Below are positions 42,466 to 50,591 of a stretch of DNA of 64,000 bases, one piece after another. Each line of letters opens with the position of its first letter. Position 1 is the stretch's first letter. The position numbers and the translations under genes were made by a program. The DNA is from Chryseomicrobium palamuruense (GTDB lineage Bacteria; Bacillota; Bacilli; Bacillales_A; Planococcaceae), in assembly GCF_042649045.1 (NCBI RefSeq), contig NZ_JBHSEF010000026.1, positions 1 to 64,000 of the forward strand, read 5' to 3'. The notes under the pieces are model-generated. The model worked only from the letters and a program-made list of their open reading frames with translations, ran no database searches and was not told where the DNA came from.

Positions 42466-42490
42466 GTTTAGTTTTTTTTGAGCAGGGTAT
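42466..42490 (+). promoter_or_regulatory. Sigma-B-type promoter of ytxGH
   Basis: GTTTAG (42466-42471), 13 nt, GGGTAT (42485-42490) is a near-ideal sigma-B promoter. It lies 44 bp before the ytxG start. The B. subtilis ytxGHJ operon is known to be sigma-B dependent. Confidence 0.78.
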
Positions 42491-42533
42491 AGCTAAACTA
42501 GCGATGCTTCATCTATTTAAAGGAGGAAACCAC

Positions 42534-43022
42534 ATGGAGAATTTACTCTACATAGCTGCCATCATTGCGGCAGTTGGCTTTTTGATTCTCTGTATCAGTC
42601 TCGCTGTTACTTTCTTCTCCGTGAAGAAAACATTAGCAAATGTAGCTGTCACAGTAGAACATCTCGATTCAAACTTACAAGATATGACGAAAGAAACAGC
42701 TCTCCTTTTACACAAAACCAATGCGTTAACTGAGGATATCCAATATAAATCTTCTCAGCTAAACGGTCTTGTCACTTCTGTGAAAGGGTTTGGTGATACG
42801 GTGAACCAGTTTAACCATTCGATGCAACGTATCACGAGCTCAGTTACAAATGAAGTAGAACGTAACGAAGACAAGATTGCACAAGTTGTTCAGTGGAGCA
42901 ATGTCGTACTCAGCATTCGCGACCAGTGGAAAGAACGTAAATCATTAGAAGAAGCTGGTTACTACACGTACAAAGCGAAACAAACGAAACAAGAAGACCC
43001 GAACTACCGATCAACATTATAA
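42534..43022 (+). CDS. ytxG: DUF948 stress protein YtxG
   Basis: This 162-residue protein starts with one transmembrane helix (about 5-30). A long alpha-helical heptad-like region follows (40-135), typical of DUF948. It is predicted membrane-anchored with a coiled-coil tail. The ATG at 42534 follows AAAGGAGG; the longer open frame from 42462 would include the sigma-B promoter and is rejected. It is paired with ytxH. The molecular role is unknown. Confidence 0.88.
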   Translation: MENLLYIAAIIAAVGFLILCISLAVTFFSVKKTLANVAVTVEHLDSNLQDMTKETALLLHKTNALTEDIQYKSSQLNGLVTSVKGFGDTVNQFNHSMQRITSSVTNEVERNEDKIAQVVQWSNVVLSIRDQWKERKSLEEAGYYTYKAKQTKQEDPNYRSTL

Positions 43023-43036
43023 GAGGAGGAAACAAC

Positions 43037-43606
43037 ATGTCAAACTACTCAAATAAACCAAATTACGGTGAAAGCCGCAAAAACAATACGGAATACTATG
43101 ATCACGAGGCTTCTTATGCTACACAAGGCGAAACATTTTACGCACCACAAAATTATACGTCTCAACATGATATCTACAGAGAAGATTCTGCAGGAAAAGA
43201 CTTCTTATTAGGAGCTATCGTTGGGGGAATTATTGGTGCAGCGACAGCGTTGTTACTTGCTCCAAAAACAGGTACGGAGTTACGTGGAACAATTTCTGAA
43301 CAAGCGACAACATTAAAAGACAAGTCTTCTGATCTTTCCCAAGCTGCGAAAACAAAAACTACGGATTTCTCGAAAAAAGTCTCTGAGCAATCCAACCAGC
43401 TGTTAAGCAAAGTAAAGAAAAATCAAACACCTCCAATGGATGATGGAACAGCCTCTTCAGAAGGTGAAGAAGAAATCGATGTCATTGGCACAGTTTCAAA
43501 CACTATAGATGAGTCAGACACCTCAGATACAGTCGTAGGAGAAGCTTTCTCTGATGCAATTGCTGAGAAAAAAGAAGATGACTCAAACGACAACAAATTA
43601 AACTAA
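43037..43606 (+). CDS. ytxH: YtxH-domain stress protein
   Basis: This 189-residue protein has a hydrophilic N-terminus (1-50). The YtxH domain follows: GKDFLLGAIVGGIIGAATALLLAPKTG is a glycine-rich membrane segment, then comes an amphipathic helix. An acidic Ser/Asp/Glu-rich tail runs from about residue 130, longer than in B. subtilis YtxH. ytxJ, the third gene of the B. subtilis operon, is absent; a terminator follows. Confidence 0.88.
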   Translation: MSNYSNKPNYGESRKNNTEYYDHEASYATQGETFYAPQNYTSQHDIYREDSAGKDFLLGAIVGGIIGAATALLLAPKTGTELRGTISEQATTLKDKSSDLSQAAKTKTTDFSKKVSEQSNQLLSKVKKNQTPPMDDGTASSEGEEEIDVIGTVSNTIDESDTSDTVVGEAFSDAIAEKKEDDSNDNKLN

Positions 43607-43619
43607 TCTGGGATTTGAA

Positions 43620-43660
43620 ACAGCGAAGCTGCAGTAAAGGGCTCCGCTGTTTTTTTTTAG
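43620..43660 (+). terminator. Terminator of ytxGH
   Basis: ACAGCG-A-AGC pairs with GCT-C-CGCTGT and is followed by nine T. Confidence 0.78.
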
Positions 43661-43781
43661 TATGAAATACTTTTTTGAAACAACCTTGAATTCCGTTAGT
43701 TAAACCTTGCTAATTCTAGCTTTGTAAACTTGTTTTTTACCATTTAAAACTTCAATGAGTTGAAGCGCTAAATTATTTTTC

Positions 43782-43810
43782 GTGACAAGTCCGACATCAT
43801 TCCTTATAAT
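43782..43810 (+). promoter_or_regulatory. Sigma-A promoter of aroA
   Basis: GTGACA (43782-43787) and a perfect TATAAT (43805-43810) are separated by 17 nt. Confidence 0.8.
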
Positions 43811-43877
43811 AGACAGTATCTCGAAAATACAATACAATTTTCAGAAATTCCAAGCGACATAGGAGAGGAGCCTTATC

Positions 43878-44963
43878 ATGAGTCAATCAGAACTAGAAAC
43901 GTTAAGAGGCCGCGTAGATGAACTGAATAGTGAAATTTTGAAACTAATCAATGAACGTGCGGTTGTCGTACAAGAAATAGGACGCGTCAAAGAAAAGTCA
44001 GGTGTCAATCGTTACGATCCTCTTCGTGAACGCACGATGCTAGATCTTTTAAAAGAATCCAATCATGGTCCACTTCCTCAATCAACAGTGGAACATATTT
44101 TCAAAGAGATTTTTAAAACAGCACTTGAACTACAAGTGGATGATCAAAAGAAAGCTCTACTTGTCTCACGTAAGAAAAAAGCAGAAGATACTATTGTGAC
44201 TGTGAACGGCGAGCCAATTGGACAAGGGAAGCCATCATTTGTGTTCGGTCCTTGTGCAGTAGAATCGTATACGCAAGTGGCAGAAGTCGCTGCTTCTATG
44301 CAGTCTAAAGGATTGAAGCTTATCCGCGGTGGAGCATACAAACCACGTACATCTCCTTACGATTTCCAAGGCTTAGGATTAGAAGGTTTGAAAATCTTAA
44401 AACAAATCTCAAAAGAATATAACTTAGGTGTCGTTTCTGAAATCGTGACACCAGGTCACTTAGAAGAAGCACTTGAATATATCGATGTCATTCAAGTCGG
44501 TGCACGGAACATGCAAAACTTCGAGTTACTTAAAGCAGTAGGTTCTGTGAATAAGCCAGTCTTACTTAAGCGCGGAATTTCTGCCACACTTGATGAGTTT
44601 GTACATGCGGCAGAGTACATCATGTCTCAAGGTAATGATCAAATCATTCTATGTGAACGAGGAATTCGCACATATGAGAAAGCAACACGTAACACGTTGG
44701 ATATCTCAGCTGTACCAATTTTAAAACAAGAAACACATTTACCTGTCTTTGTAGATGTTACGCATTCGACTGGACGCCGTGATATCTTGCTTCCAGCTGC
44801 GAAAGCCGCACTAGCGATTGGGGCGGATGGTGTCATGGCAGAAGTGCATCCGGATCCAGCTGTTGCCTTATCAGATCAAGCGCAGCAAATGAACTTAAAG
44901 CAGTTTGATGAGTTTTACGAGTCCATCCAAAAATTCATGAATACTCACCATATTCACGCGTAA
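43878..44963 (+). CDS. aroA: Bifunctional DAHP synthase / chorismate mutase
   Basis: This 361-residue protein catalyses the first step of the shikimate pathway. Residues 1-90 are an AroQ-type chorismate mutase (LRGRVDELNSEILKLINERA), which in B. subtilis also acts as the feedback sensor for prephenate and chorismate. The remainder is a type I-beta DAHP synthase with FGPCAVES, RGGAYKPRTSPYDFQG and DVTHSTGRRD. The gene lies upstream of ccpA, as in B. subtilis, with its own promoter and terminator. Confidence 0.95.
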   Translation: MSQSELETLRGRVDELNSEILKLINERAVVVQEIGRVKEKSGVNRYDPLRERTMLDLLKESNHGPLPQSTVEHIFKEIFKTALELQVDDQKKALLVSRKKKAEDTIVTVNGEPIGQGKPSFVFGPCAVESYTQVAEVAASMQSKGLKLIRGGAYKPRTSPYDFQGLGLEGLKILKQISKEYNLGVVSEIVTPGHLEEALEYIDVIQVGARNMQNFELLKAVGSVNKPVLLKRGISATLDEFVHAAEYIMSQGNDQIILCERGIRTYEKATRNTLDISAVPILKQETHLPVFVDVTHSTGRRDILLPAAKAALAIGADGVMAEVHPDPAVALSDQAQQMNLKQFDEFYESIQKFMNTHHIHA

Positions 44964-44966
44964 TGG

Positions 44967-44995
44967 AAAGCACCCTGAGGGGTGCTTTTTCAATG
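44967..44995 (+). terminator. Terminator of aroA
   Basis: AAAGCACCC and GGGTGCTTT form a 9-bp stem around TGAG, followed by TTTTT. Confidence 0.88.
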
Positions 44996-45104
44996 GAGTT
45001 AAATGGTAATGATTTACTTTCAAAAATGGCCATGAAATAATAATTCAATCAAGAAAAAGTAGTGTATACTAAATGAAACAACCGTATTGTGGAGGGGAAA
45101 AACT

Positions 45105-46106
45105 ATGACTGTCACCATTTATGATGTCGCACGCGAAGCCAATGTATCGATGGCAACGGTTTCACGTGTTGTCAATGGAAATCAAAACGTCAAACCTGCA
45201 ACAAGGCAAAAAGTATTAGCGGTCATTGAACGCTTAGACTATCGTCCTAATGCCGTCGCCAGAGGATTGGCAAGCAAAAAGACGAAAACTGTTGGCGTCA
45301 TCATTCCGGATATTTCGAATGTTTTTTATGCAGAGCTAGTTCGCGGAATTGAAGACATTGCAACGATGTATCGATACAATATCATTTTAACGAATTCCGA
45401 CCAACAACCGATGAAAGAAGCCCAACTTCTTTCGACACTCCTTAGTAAACAAGTGGATGGCGTCGTGCTCATGAGTGATCAGTTGTCCGAGGAACTGCGT
45501 GAAGAAATGAAGCGTTCTTCTATTCCGATTGTGCTTGCAGGAACGTTGGATCAAACATCGGATACACCTTCTGTGAATATTGAATACCATGAAGCAGCCG
45601 TAGAAGCAGTGGAACGATTGATTCGCAATGGTCACACGCGTATTGCCTATGTGACAGGGTCGCTGAAATCGTCGATTAACCGCCTTCACAAGTTGACGGG
45701 TTACGAAAAAGCGTTAGATGCAGCGAATATCGAAATCGATTCTGATTTAGTTGTTGAAGTTAACAATACGTATGAAGAAGGAATTCGCGCGTTCGAGCAA
45801 CTTCAATCGTTGAAACAACCCCCAACTGCTTATTTTGCGGGGAATGATGAAATTGCTATTGGTATTTTACAAGGGGCAAAAGATGCAGACTTAGATGTAC
45901 CAGGGGATATTGAAATCATTAGTTTCGAAGATTCGAAGCTAACCCGTATGGTTCGTCCACAGTTGACAAGTATTGCCATGCCTCTTTATGACATTGGTGC
46001 GGTTTCCATGCGTCTCTTAACGAAGTTTATGAACAATGAAAAAGTTGAAGACAACTCTGTCATTCTTCCGTATCGTCTAGAAGAACGACAATCCGTCAAA
46101 CAATAA
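45105..46106 (+). CDS. ccpA: Catabolite control protein CcpA
   Basis: This 333-residue LacI/GalR-family regulator represses or activates carbon genes when bound to HPr-Ser46-P. The N-terminal TIYDVAREANVSMATVSRVVNGN is the helix-turn-helix, followed by the hinge ARGLASKKTKTVGVIIPDIS. The ATG at 45105 follows GTGGAGGGG; an upstream in-frame TTG at 45087 overlaps that site. Gene position after aroA and before acuCBA is the classic ccpA locus. Candidate target boxes occur in this window at 19503, 48650 and 56469. Confidence 0.95.
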   Translation: MTVTIYDVAREANVSMATVSRVVNGNQNVKPATRQKVLAVIERLDYRPNAVARGLASKKTKTVGVIIPDISNVFYAELVRGIEDIATMYRYNIILTNSDQQPMKEAQLLSTLLSKQVDGVVLMSDQLSEELREEMKRSSIPIVLAGTLDQTSDTPSVNIEYHEAAVEAVERLIRNGHTRIAYVTGSLKSSINRLHKLTGYEKALDAANIEIDSDLVVEVNNTYEEGIRAFEQLQSLKQPPTAYFAGNDEIAIGILQGAKDADLDVPGDIEIISFEDSKLTRMVRPQLTSIAMPLYDIGAVSMRLLTKFMNNEKVEDNSVILPYRLEERQSVKQ

Positions 46107-46109
46107 ACA

Positions 46110-46147
46110 AGCAGCACTTCTCCAAAGTGGGGAAGTGCTGCTTTTAT
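46110..46147. terminator. Terminator between ccpA and acuC
   Basis: AGCAGCACTTC (46110-46120) and GAAGTGCTGCT (46132-46142) form an 11-bp stem followed by TTTATT. It probably also serves the convergent acuC. Confidence 0.82.
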
Positions 46148-47334
46148 TCGGTCGTCGATAATTTACGTTCATTTCGAATAATGTACAATGCTTTTTCAAG
46201 CATTTGATGGTTCTTTTCTTCTATTTCTCCTTTACGAGGAATTGCTTCATAGAGAGGAGAGGGATCTTCCCATGTAGGAATAAGTGGAACAGGGCTCTCT
46301 TCTTGCCAAGATGCAAGCCATTCTTCAGGAAGTTTTCCTGTTGGAGCAGGTTGTTTGGTCATCTCCATCCAGATAAGTGACCACGCACGAGGAACGACGC
46401 GCCAAATGTCATAACCACCACCACCTACAGCAATCCACTTGCCATCACAATACTCATGGGCAAGTTCATGGGCAAGTTTCGGGATCTCTCTGTAAATTTC
46501 TATCGTGCCATATAAGTGCGTCAGTGGATCAAAATAATGGGCATCTACTCCATTTTGAGTCAGAATCACATCCGGTTTGAAATGCTCAATAATCTCCCGG
46601 AAGGCTGTTCTATAGATTTCTAAAAACGATTTGTCTTCTGTAAACGCATCGATGGGAAAATTGAAGGCAGTCCCATAACCTTCACCCGAGCCGCGCTCTG
46701 TAATATTTCCGGTCCCAGGGAACAAATACCGACCCGTTTCATGAATAGAAATGGTACAGACATTTGGGTCATCATAAAAACACCACTGTACACCGTCTCC
46801 ATGGTGCGCATCAGTATCGATATAAAGGACGCGCGCATTATATTTTTTCTGCATATACCGAATCGCTACCGAACTATCATTGTAGACACAAAATCCAGAG
46901 GCTTTTCCTCGGAAGCCGTGATGTAGACCACCCCCGAGGTTTAAAGCGTGCTGCGCTTTCCCTTCCATGACATAATCCACCGCCGTCAAGGTACTACCTA
47001 CAAGGCGAGCGCTCGCTAAATGCATATCGACAAAGAGTGGGGTATCTTCGGTGCCTATCCCGTATGGCTCAAATTCCTCCGGATTACATTCCGGAAGGCT
47101 GGCTCGTTTCACTGCATCTATGTATCGTTCATCATGTGCCAGTGCCAGTTCTTCATCTGTTGCCAGACGAGGAGATACGATTTGGTTATCTGAAAGCGCA
47201 TTCATTTTTCTGAGTAAATCGACCGTTAAGGTCAATCGTTTTTGGTTGAAGGGATGTGTCTCGGAAAATTTGTAGCCTAGCTGATCTTCCGAGTAGATAA
47301 ACACCGCTTCTACAGGTTCGGCTGGCTTGGCCAT
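46144..47334 (-). CDS. acuC: Protein lysine deacetylase AcuC
   Basis: This 396-residue zinc-dependent class I HDAC-like deacetylase has LYIDTDAHHGDGVQWCF near residue 170, the LHHGFRG segment near 137 and GGGGYDIW near 303. It removes acetyl groups from acetyl-CoA synthetase (AcsA), restoring activity. It is third in acuABC on the minus strand, and its start overlaps acuB by 25 bp. The C-terminal 80 residues extend beyond the catalytic core, as in B. subtilis AcuC. Confidence 0.94.
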   Translation of the reverse strand: MAKPAEPVEAVFIYSEDQLGYKFSETHPFNQKRLTLTVDLLRKMNALSDNQIVSPRLATDEELALAHDERYIDAVKRASLPECNPEEFEPYGIGTEDTPLFVDMHLASARLVGSTLTAVDYVMEGKAQHALNLGGGLHHGFRGKASGFCVYNDSSVAIRYMQKKYNARVLYIDTDAHHGDGVQWCFYDDPNVCTISIHETGRYLFPGTGNITERGSGEGYGTAFNFPIDAFTEDKSFLEIYRTAFREIIEHFKPDVILTQNGVDAHYFDPLTHLYGTIEIYREIPKLAHELAHEYCDGKWIAVGGGGYDIWRVVPRAWSLIWMEMTKQPAPTGKLPEEWLASWQEESPVPLIPTWEDPSPLYEAIPRKGEIEEKNHQMLEKALYIIRNERKLSTTE

Positions 47335-47951
47335 AACACTTCAAACCCTTCCTTTTCAAGTGCCGAGACCAGTTTGAGTGGATTGATGGTTTTAACACGA
47401 ATGACCAGTACTTTGTAGGTCTCATCTCTTTTATCTGGATAAACTAAGACAGACAGTACGTTAATTTTAAATTCGTAGAACACTTTGGACACTTCAAACA
47501 AGACACCTGATTTATTTGGTACGCGAATCTCTAATTGAGACCCTGGTTGATGAACTCCTGTGAGCTCGATAAATTTATATAGCATATCGGATTCCGTAAT
47601 CATGCCTACCAGTTTGCCCTTGCTGACAATAGGGAGACAGCCAATACGATTGTCGTAAAAAATGGTGGCTGTTTCCTCTACAAAGTCGAGGGGGTGACCA
47701 GTTATCGGATTCCGCGTCATGATTTTTTCAATGGGAGTTTCTAAAATGGAATGGTCATCACTTTCCAACAAATTTGAAGGCGTCGCTTGTTTGATATCGC
47801 GATCTGTAATGACACCAACCACTTGACGTTCTTCGTTAATGACAGCAATGTGACGAATCTGCTTTTCACGGAGCGTAGCCGCCGCTTTTTTTAACGTTTG
47901 ATGCGGATAAAGCGTTGCTACGTCTTGATTCATAATTTCTTCAATCAGCAA
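47310..47951 (-). CDS. acuB: CBS-ACT domain protein AcuB
   Basis: This 213-residue protein has two CBS motifs (about 1-60 and 70-130: MNQDVATLYPHQTL and MTRNPITGHPLDFV) and a C-terminal ACT domain (138-213). CBS pairs usually bind adenine nucleotides, so AcuB may sense energy state for the acetate-use switch; its exact role is unproven. It lies between acuA and acuC and overlaps acuC. An AGGAGG site precedes the ATG. Confidence 0.92.
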   Translation of the reverse strand: MLIEEIMNQDVATLYPHQTLKKAAATLREKQIRHIAVINEERQVVGVITDRDIKQATPSNLLESDDHSILETPIEKIMTRNPITGHPLDFVEETATIFYDNRIGCLPIVSKGKLVGMITESDMLYKFIELTGVHQPGSQLEIRVPNKSGVLFEVSKVFYEFKINVLSVLVYPDKRDETYKVLVIRVKTINPLKLVSALEKEGFEVLWPSQPNL

Positions 47952-47963
47952 AATGATTCCCTC

Positions 47964-48596
47964 CTAATACATAAAGCGGTTCATAAAACGAAGTTGGTCA
48001 AACTTTTGAACGGACTCTGCGTCTATTCGCGTGCCAATCCGTGCCATCAAGCAGTTAGCAGGGTGCGAACTAATTTCGGGGTCATCGGTTGCGTAGTATT
48101 CAAGTCCGCCGGCATTCATCATTTTTTCCATCACTTTGCGGTATTCCCATACATTAAGGCCTGTTCCTTTTAAGTCCCAATGCCAATAATATTCGGTCGT
48201 AATGATGATGTAATCATTCATCGCATCATCCATCATAGAAACTTTGAGTAAACTTTTTCCGACGCCGCTACCTCGGTACTTTGGAATGACTTCAATAGCT
48301 CCCAGTTCAATCAAGTTTTCCATATTTCCTTTTGACCATCGTTCAAGAGGGTCGGGATATAAGAACGTCGTATAACCAACAATCGTCGTTTGGTCTCGGA
48401 CAATAATTAAGCGTCCTTCAGGTAATTTTGCAATCTCGATAATGGCTTTATGTTGCTGTTCTGGAACACGGAAGGCTTTTAAATCTTCATGGAAATGCAA
48501 ATTTGCGATTTCTTTACTTGGAACCGGTCCTTCGACAATCACGGTTCCATGTTTCGTCTTCACTTCAATTGCATTGTAGGTCTTCTTGTGAATCAC
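47964..48596 (-). CDS. acuA: Acetyltransferase AcuA
   Basis: This 210-residue GNAT-family enzyme acetylates the active-site lysine of AcsA and switches it off. The acetyl-CoA-binding stretch is VIPKYRGSGVGKSLLKVSM near residue 95. The start is GTG, supported by AAGGTGG upstream. It heads acuABC, divergent from acsA, with a TATAAT -10 at 48627-48632 whose -35 region is occupied by a cre-like box. Confidence 0.93.
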   Translation of the reverse strand: MIHKKTYNAIEVKTKHGTVIVEGPVPSKEIANLHFHEDLKAFRVPEQQHKAIIEIAKLPEGRLIIVRDQTTIVGYTTFLYPDPLERWSKGNMENLIELGAIEVIPKYRGSGVGKSLLKVSMMDDAMNDYIIITTEYYWHWDLKGTGLNVWEYRKVMEKMMNAGGLEYYATDDPEISSHPANCLMARIGTRIDAESVQKFDQLRFMNRFMY

Positions 48597-48626
48597 ACCG
48601 ACACCACCTTCGTTAGTCTATCCTAC

Positions 48627-48655
48627 ATTATACCTTAAACAACAGATAATGTGTG
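48627..48655 (-). promoter_or_regulatory. acuABC promoter
   Basis: On the minus strand a perfect TATAAT (48627-48632) lacks a good -35. The position 17 nt upstream (48650-48655) falls inside the cre-like sequence. Confidence 0.6.
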
Positions 48656-48663
48656 CGCTTTCA
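48650..48663. promoter_or_regulatory. cre-like CcpA site between acuA and acsA
   Basis: Read on the minus strand, TGAAAGCGCACACA matches TGWAANCGNTNWCA at 13 of 14 positions. It overlaps the acuA -35 region and lies upstream of the acsA promoter. In B. subtilis both transcripts are known to be repressed through CcpA. Confidence 0.72.
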
Positions 48664-48680
48664 TAAAACATTCAGAATAG

Positions 48681-48710
48681 TTGTACAAACGAAATGACTT
48701 TCGGTAAAAT
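48681..48710 (+). promoter_or_regulatory. Probable sigma-A promoter of acsA
   Basis: TTGTAC (48681-48686) and TAAAAT (48705-48710) are spaced by 18 nt, about 30 nt before the start codon. Confidence 0.6.
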
Positions 48711-48741
48711 AAGGGGGTGAATACATAGAAAGGGTGATTGG

Positions 48742-50460
48742 ATGAAGATCGAAACTTTACCAGCAGCACAAGGAGATTATAATTTACATGATTACGAAGC
48801 ATTCTCAAAAGATTTTTCTTGGGATCAAGCATCGGAAGTGTTTGATTGGCACAAAACCGGAAAGGTGAATATGGTACACGAAGCGATTGATCGCCATGCC
48901 CACTCCGATCGGAAAAATAAAGTAGCACTGTATTATCAAGATGGTACGCGTAAAGAGAGCTATACATTTTATGAGATGATGCGCAATGTGAACCGCGCAG
49001 CGAATGTGCTCTCTAAGCATTCAACCTTAACGAAAGGGGACCGGATGTTTATTTTCATGCCGCGTTCGCCAGAGTTATACTTCGCCCTACTCGGTGCTCT
49101 AAAAATGGGTGCTATTGTTGGTCCACTATTTGAAGCATTTATGGAAGGTGCGGTATTCGACCGATTAGAAGACAGTGAAGCAAAAGTATTGGTAACGACA
49201 CCAGAACTGCTGTCTCGGGTTCCTGTGGATAAACTACCTAAGCTTGAGACGATTTTCTTAGTGGGTGAACATACACACTACGATGATAAATATGTCGATT
49301 TCACTTCACAGCACAAAGAAGCGAGTGACAAGTTTGAAACGGTTTGGTTAGACAAAGAAGATGGTCTGGTTCTTCACTACACGTCCGGTTCAACAGGAAA
49401 ACCAAAAGGAATTCTTCATGTTCACGGCGCGATGGTCCAGCACTATCACACGATGAAGTGGGTTATGGACATTCGTGAAAATGATATCTATTGGTGTACA
49501 GCCGATCCAGGTTGGGTGACAGGTACTGTATACGGTGTATTCGGACCCTGGCTCACAGGAACGACATCTTTAATTCTAGGTGGCCGCTTCTCTCCAGAAG
49601 CTTGGTATAAAGCAATCCAAGATTATGGCGTCACAGTTTGGTATAGTGCACCAACAGCATTCCGTATGTTAATGGGAGCTGGAGACAATCTAGTAAAAGA
49701 ATTCGATATGTCAGCGCTACGTCATATCTTATCTGTTGGTGAACCTCTCAATCCGGAGGTCGTCAAGTGGGGGATGCAAGTCTTTAATATGCGCATTCAT
49801 GATACATGGTGGATGACAGAGACAGGTGGACAGATGATCTGTAACTACCCAACCATGGCGATTAAACCAGGTTCGATGGGGAAACCGATTCCAGGTGTCT
49901 ATGCAGCCATTATTGATAACGAAGGGAATGAAGTACCTCCACTCACAATGGGGAACTTGGCAATCAAAAAAAGTTGGCCATCAATGATGCGTCAAGTATG
50001 GAACAACGAAGAAAAGTACCAATCGTATTTCATGAACGACGAGTGGTATTTCTCAGGCGATTCCGCGTACATGGATGAAGATGGCTACTTCTGGTTCCAA
50101 GGCCGCGTGGACGACGTAATCATGACGTCTGGCGAACGTGTAGGACCATTTGAAGTGGAAAGTAAACTGATTGAACACCCAGCGGTTATGGAAGCAGGGG
50201 TTATCGGAAAACCTGATCCGGTCCGTGGGGAAATCATTAAAGCATTTATCGCCCTAAATGAGGGATACGATCCATCTGATGAATTGATTGCTGAAATTCA
50301 GCAGTTTGTGAAAAAGGGGTTAGCAGCTCATGCGGCTCCACGTGAAATCGAATTCAAAGACAAATTACCAAAAACACGAAGCGGAAAAATTATGCGCCGC
50401 GTATTGAAAGCTTGGGAATTGAATTTACCTACTGGGGATTTATCTACAATGGAAGATTAA
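48742..50460 (+). CDS. acsA: Acetyl-CoA synthetase AcsA
   Basis: This 572-residue ANL-family enzyme makes acetyl-CoA from acetate and ATP. The P-loop HYTSGSTGKPKGILH is near residue 212, and WWMTETGGQMI near 354. The regulatory lysine is K549 in PKTRSGKIMRR, the site that AcuA acetylates and AcuC deacetylates in B. subtilis; length and position are identical there. It is divergent from acuABC. The ATG follows AAAGGGTGA. Confidence 0.96.
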   Translation: MKIETLPAAQGDYNLHDYEAFSKDFSWDQASEVFDWHKTGKVNMVHEAIDRHAHSDRKNKVALYYQDGTRKESYTFYEMMRNVNRAANVLSKHSTLTKGDRMFIFMPRSPELYFALLGALKMGAIVGPLFEAFMEGAVFDRLEDSEAKVLVTTPELLSRVPVDKLPKLETIFLVGEHTHYDDKYVDFTSQHKEASDKFETVWLDKEDGLVLHYTSGSTGKPKGILHVHGAMVQHYHTMKWVMDIRENDIYWCTADPGWVTGTVYGVFGPWLTGTTSLILGGRFSPEAWYKAIQDYGVTVWYSAPTAFRMLMGAGDNLVKEFDMSALRHILSVGEPLNPEVVKWGMQVFNMRIHDTWWMTETGGQMICNYPTMAIKPGSMGKPIPGVYAAIIDNEGNEVPPLTMGNLAIKKSWPSMMRQVWNNEEKYQSYFMNDEWYFSGDSAYMDEDGYFWFQGRVDDVIMTSGERVGPFEVESKLIEHPAVMEAGVIGKPDPVRGEIIKAFIALNEGYDPSDELIAEIQQFVKKGLAAHAAPREIEFKDKLPKTRSGKIMRRVLKAWELNLPTGDLSTMED

Positions 50461-50470
50461 TGAATGGCGG

Positions 50471-50494
50471 GCTCTCTTCGGGGGAGCTTTTTTT
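50471..50494 (+). terminator. Terminator of acsA
   Basis: GCTCTC and GGGAGC (one T-G pair) close a TTCGG loop, followed by seven T. Confidence 0.75.
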
Positions 50495-50544
50495 GATGGG
50501 ATGAGTGGTGACTGTTTACTGTTTACTCCATTTAGCACGCTAAT

Positions 50545-50580
50545 GAAAAAACCCTCCCTTCTCACAATAGAGAAGAGAGG
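50545..50580 (-). terminator. Terminator of the penicillin-binding protein gene
   Basis: On the minus strand CCTCTCTTCTC and GAGAAGGGAGG form an 11-bp stem followed by GTTTTTTC. Confidence 0.85.
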
Positions 50581-50591
50581 CATTCATTTAC

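Noticed and set aside
43757..43775. cre-like sequence upstream of aroA (TTGAAGCGCTAAAT)
   Set aside because: It matches the consensus at only about 10 of 14 positions and lies upstream of the -35 without supporting context.
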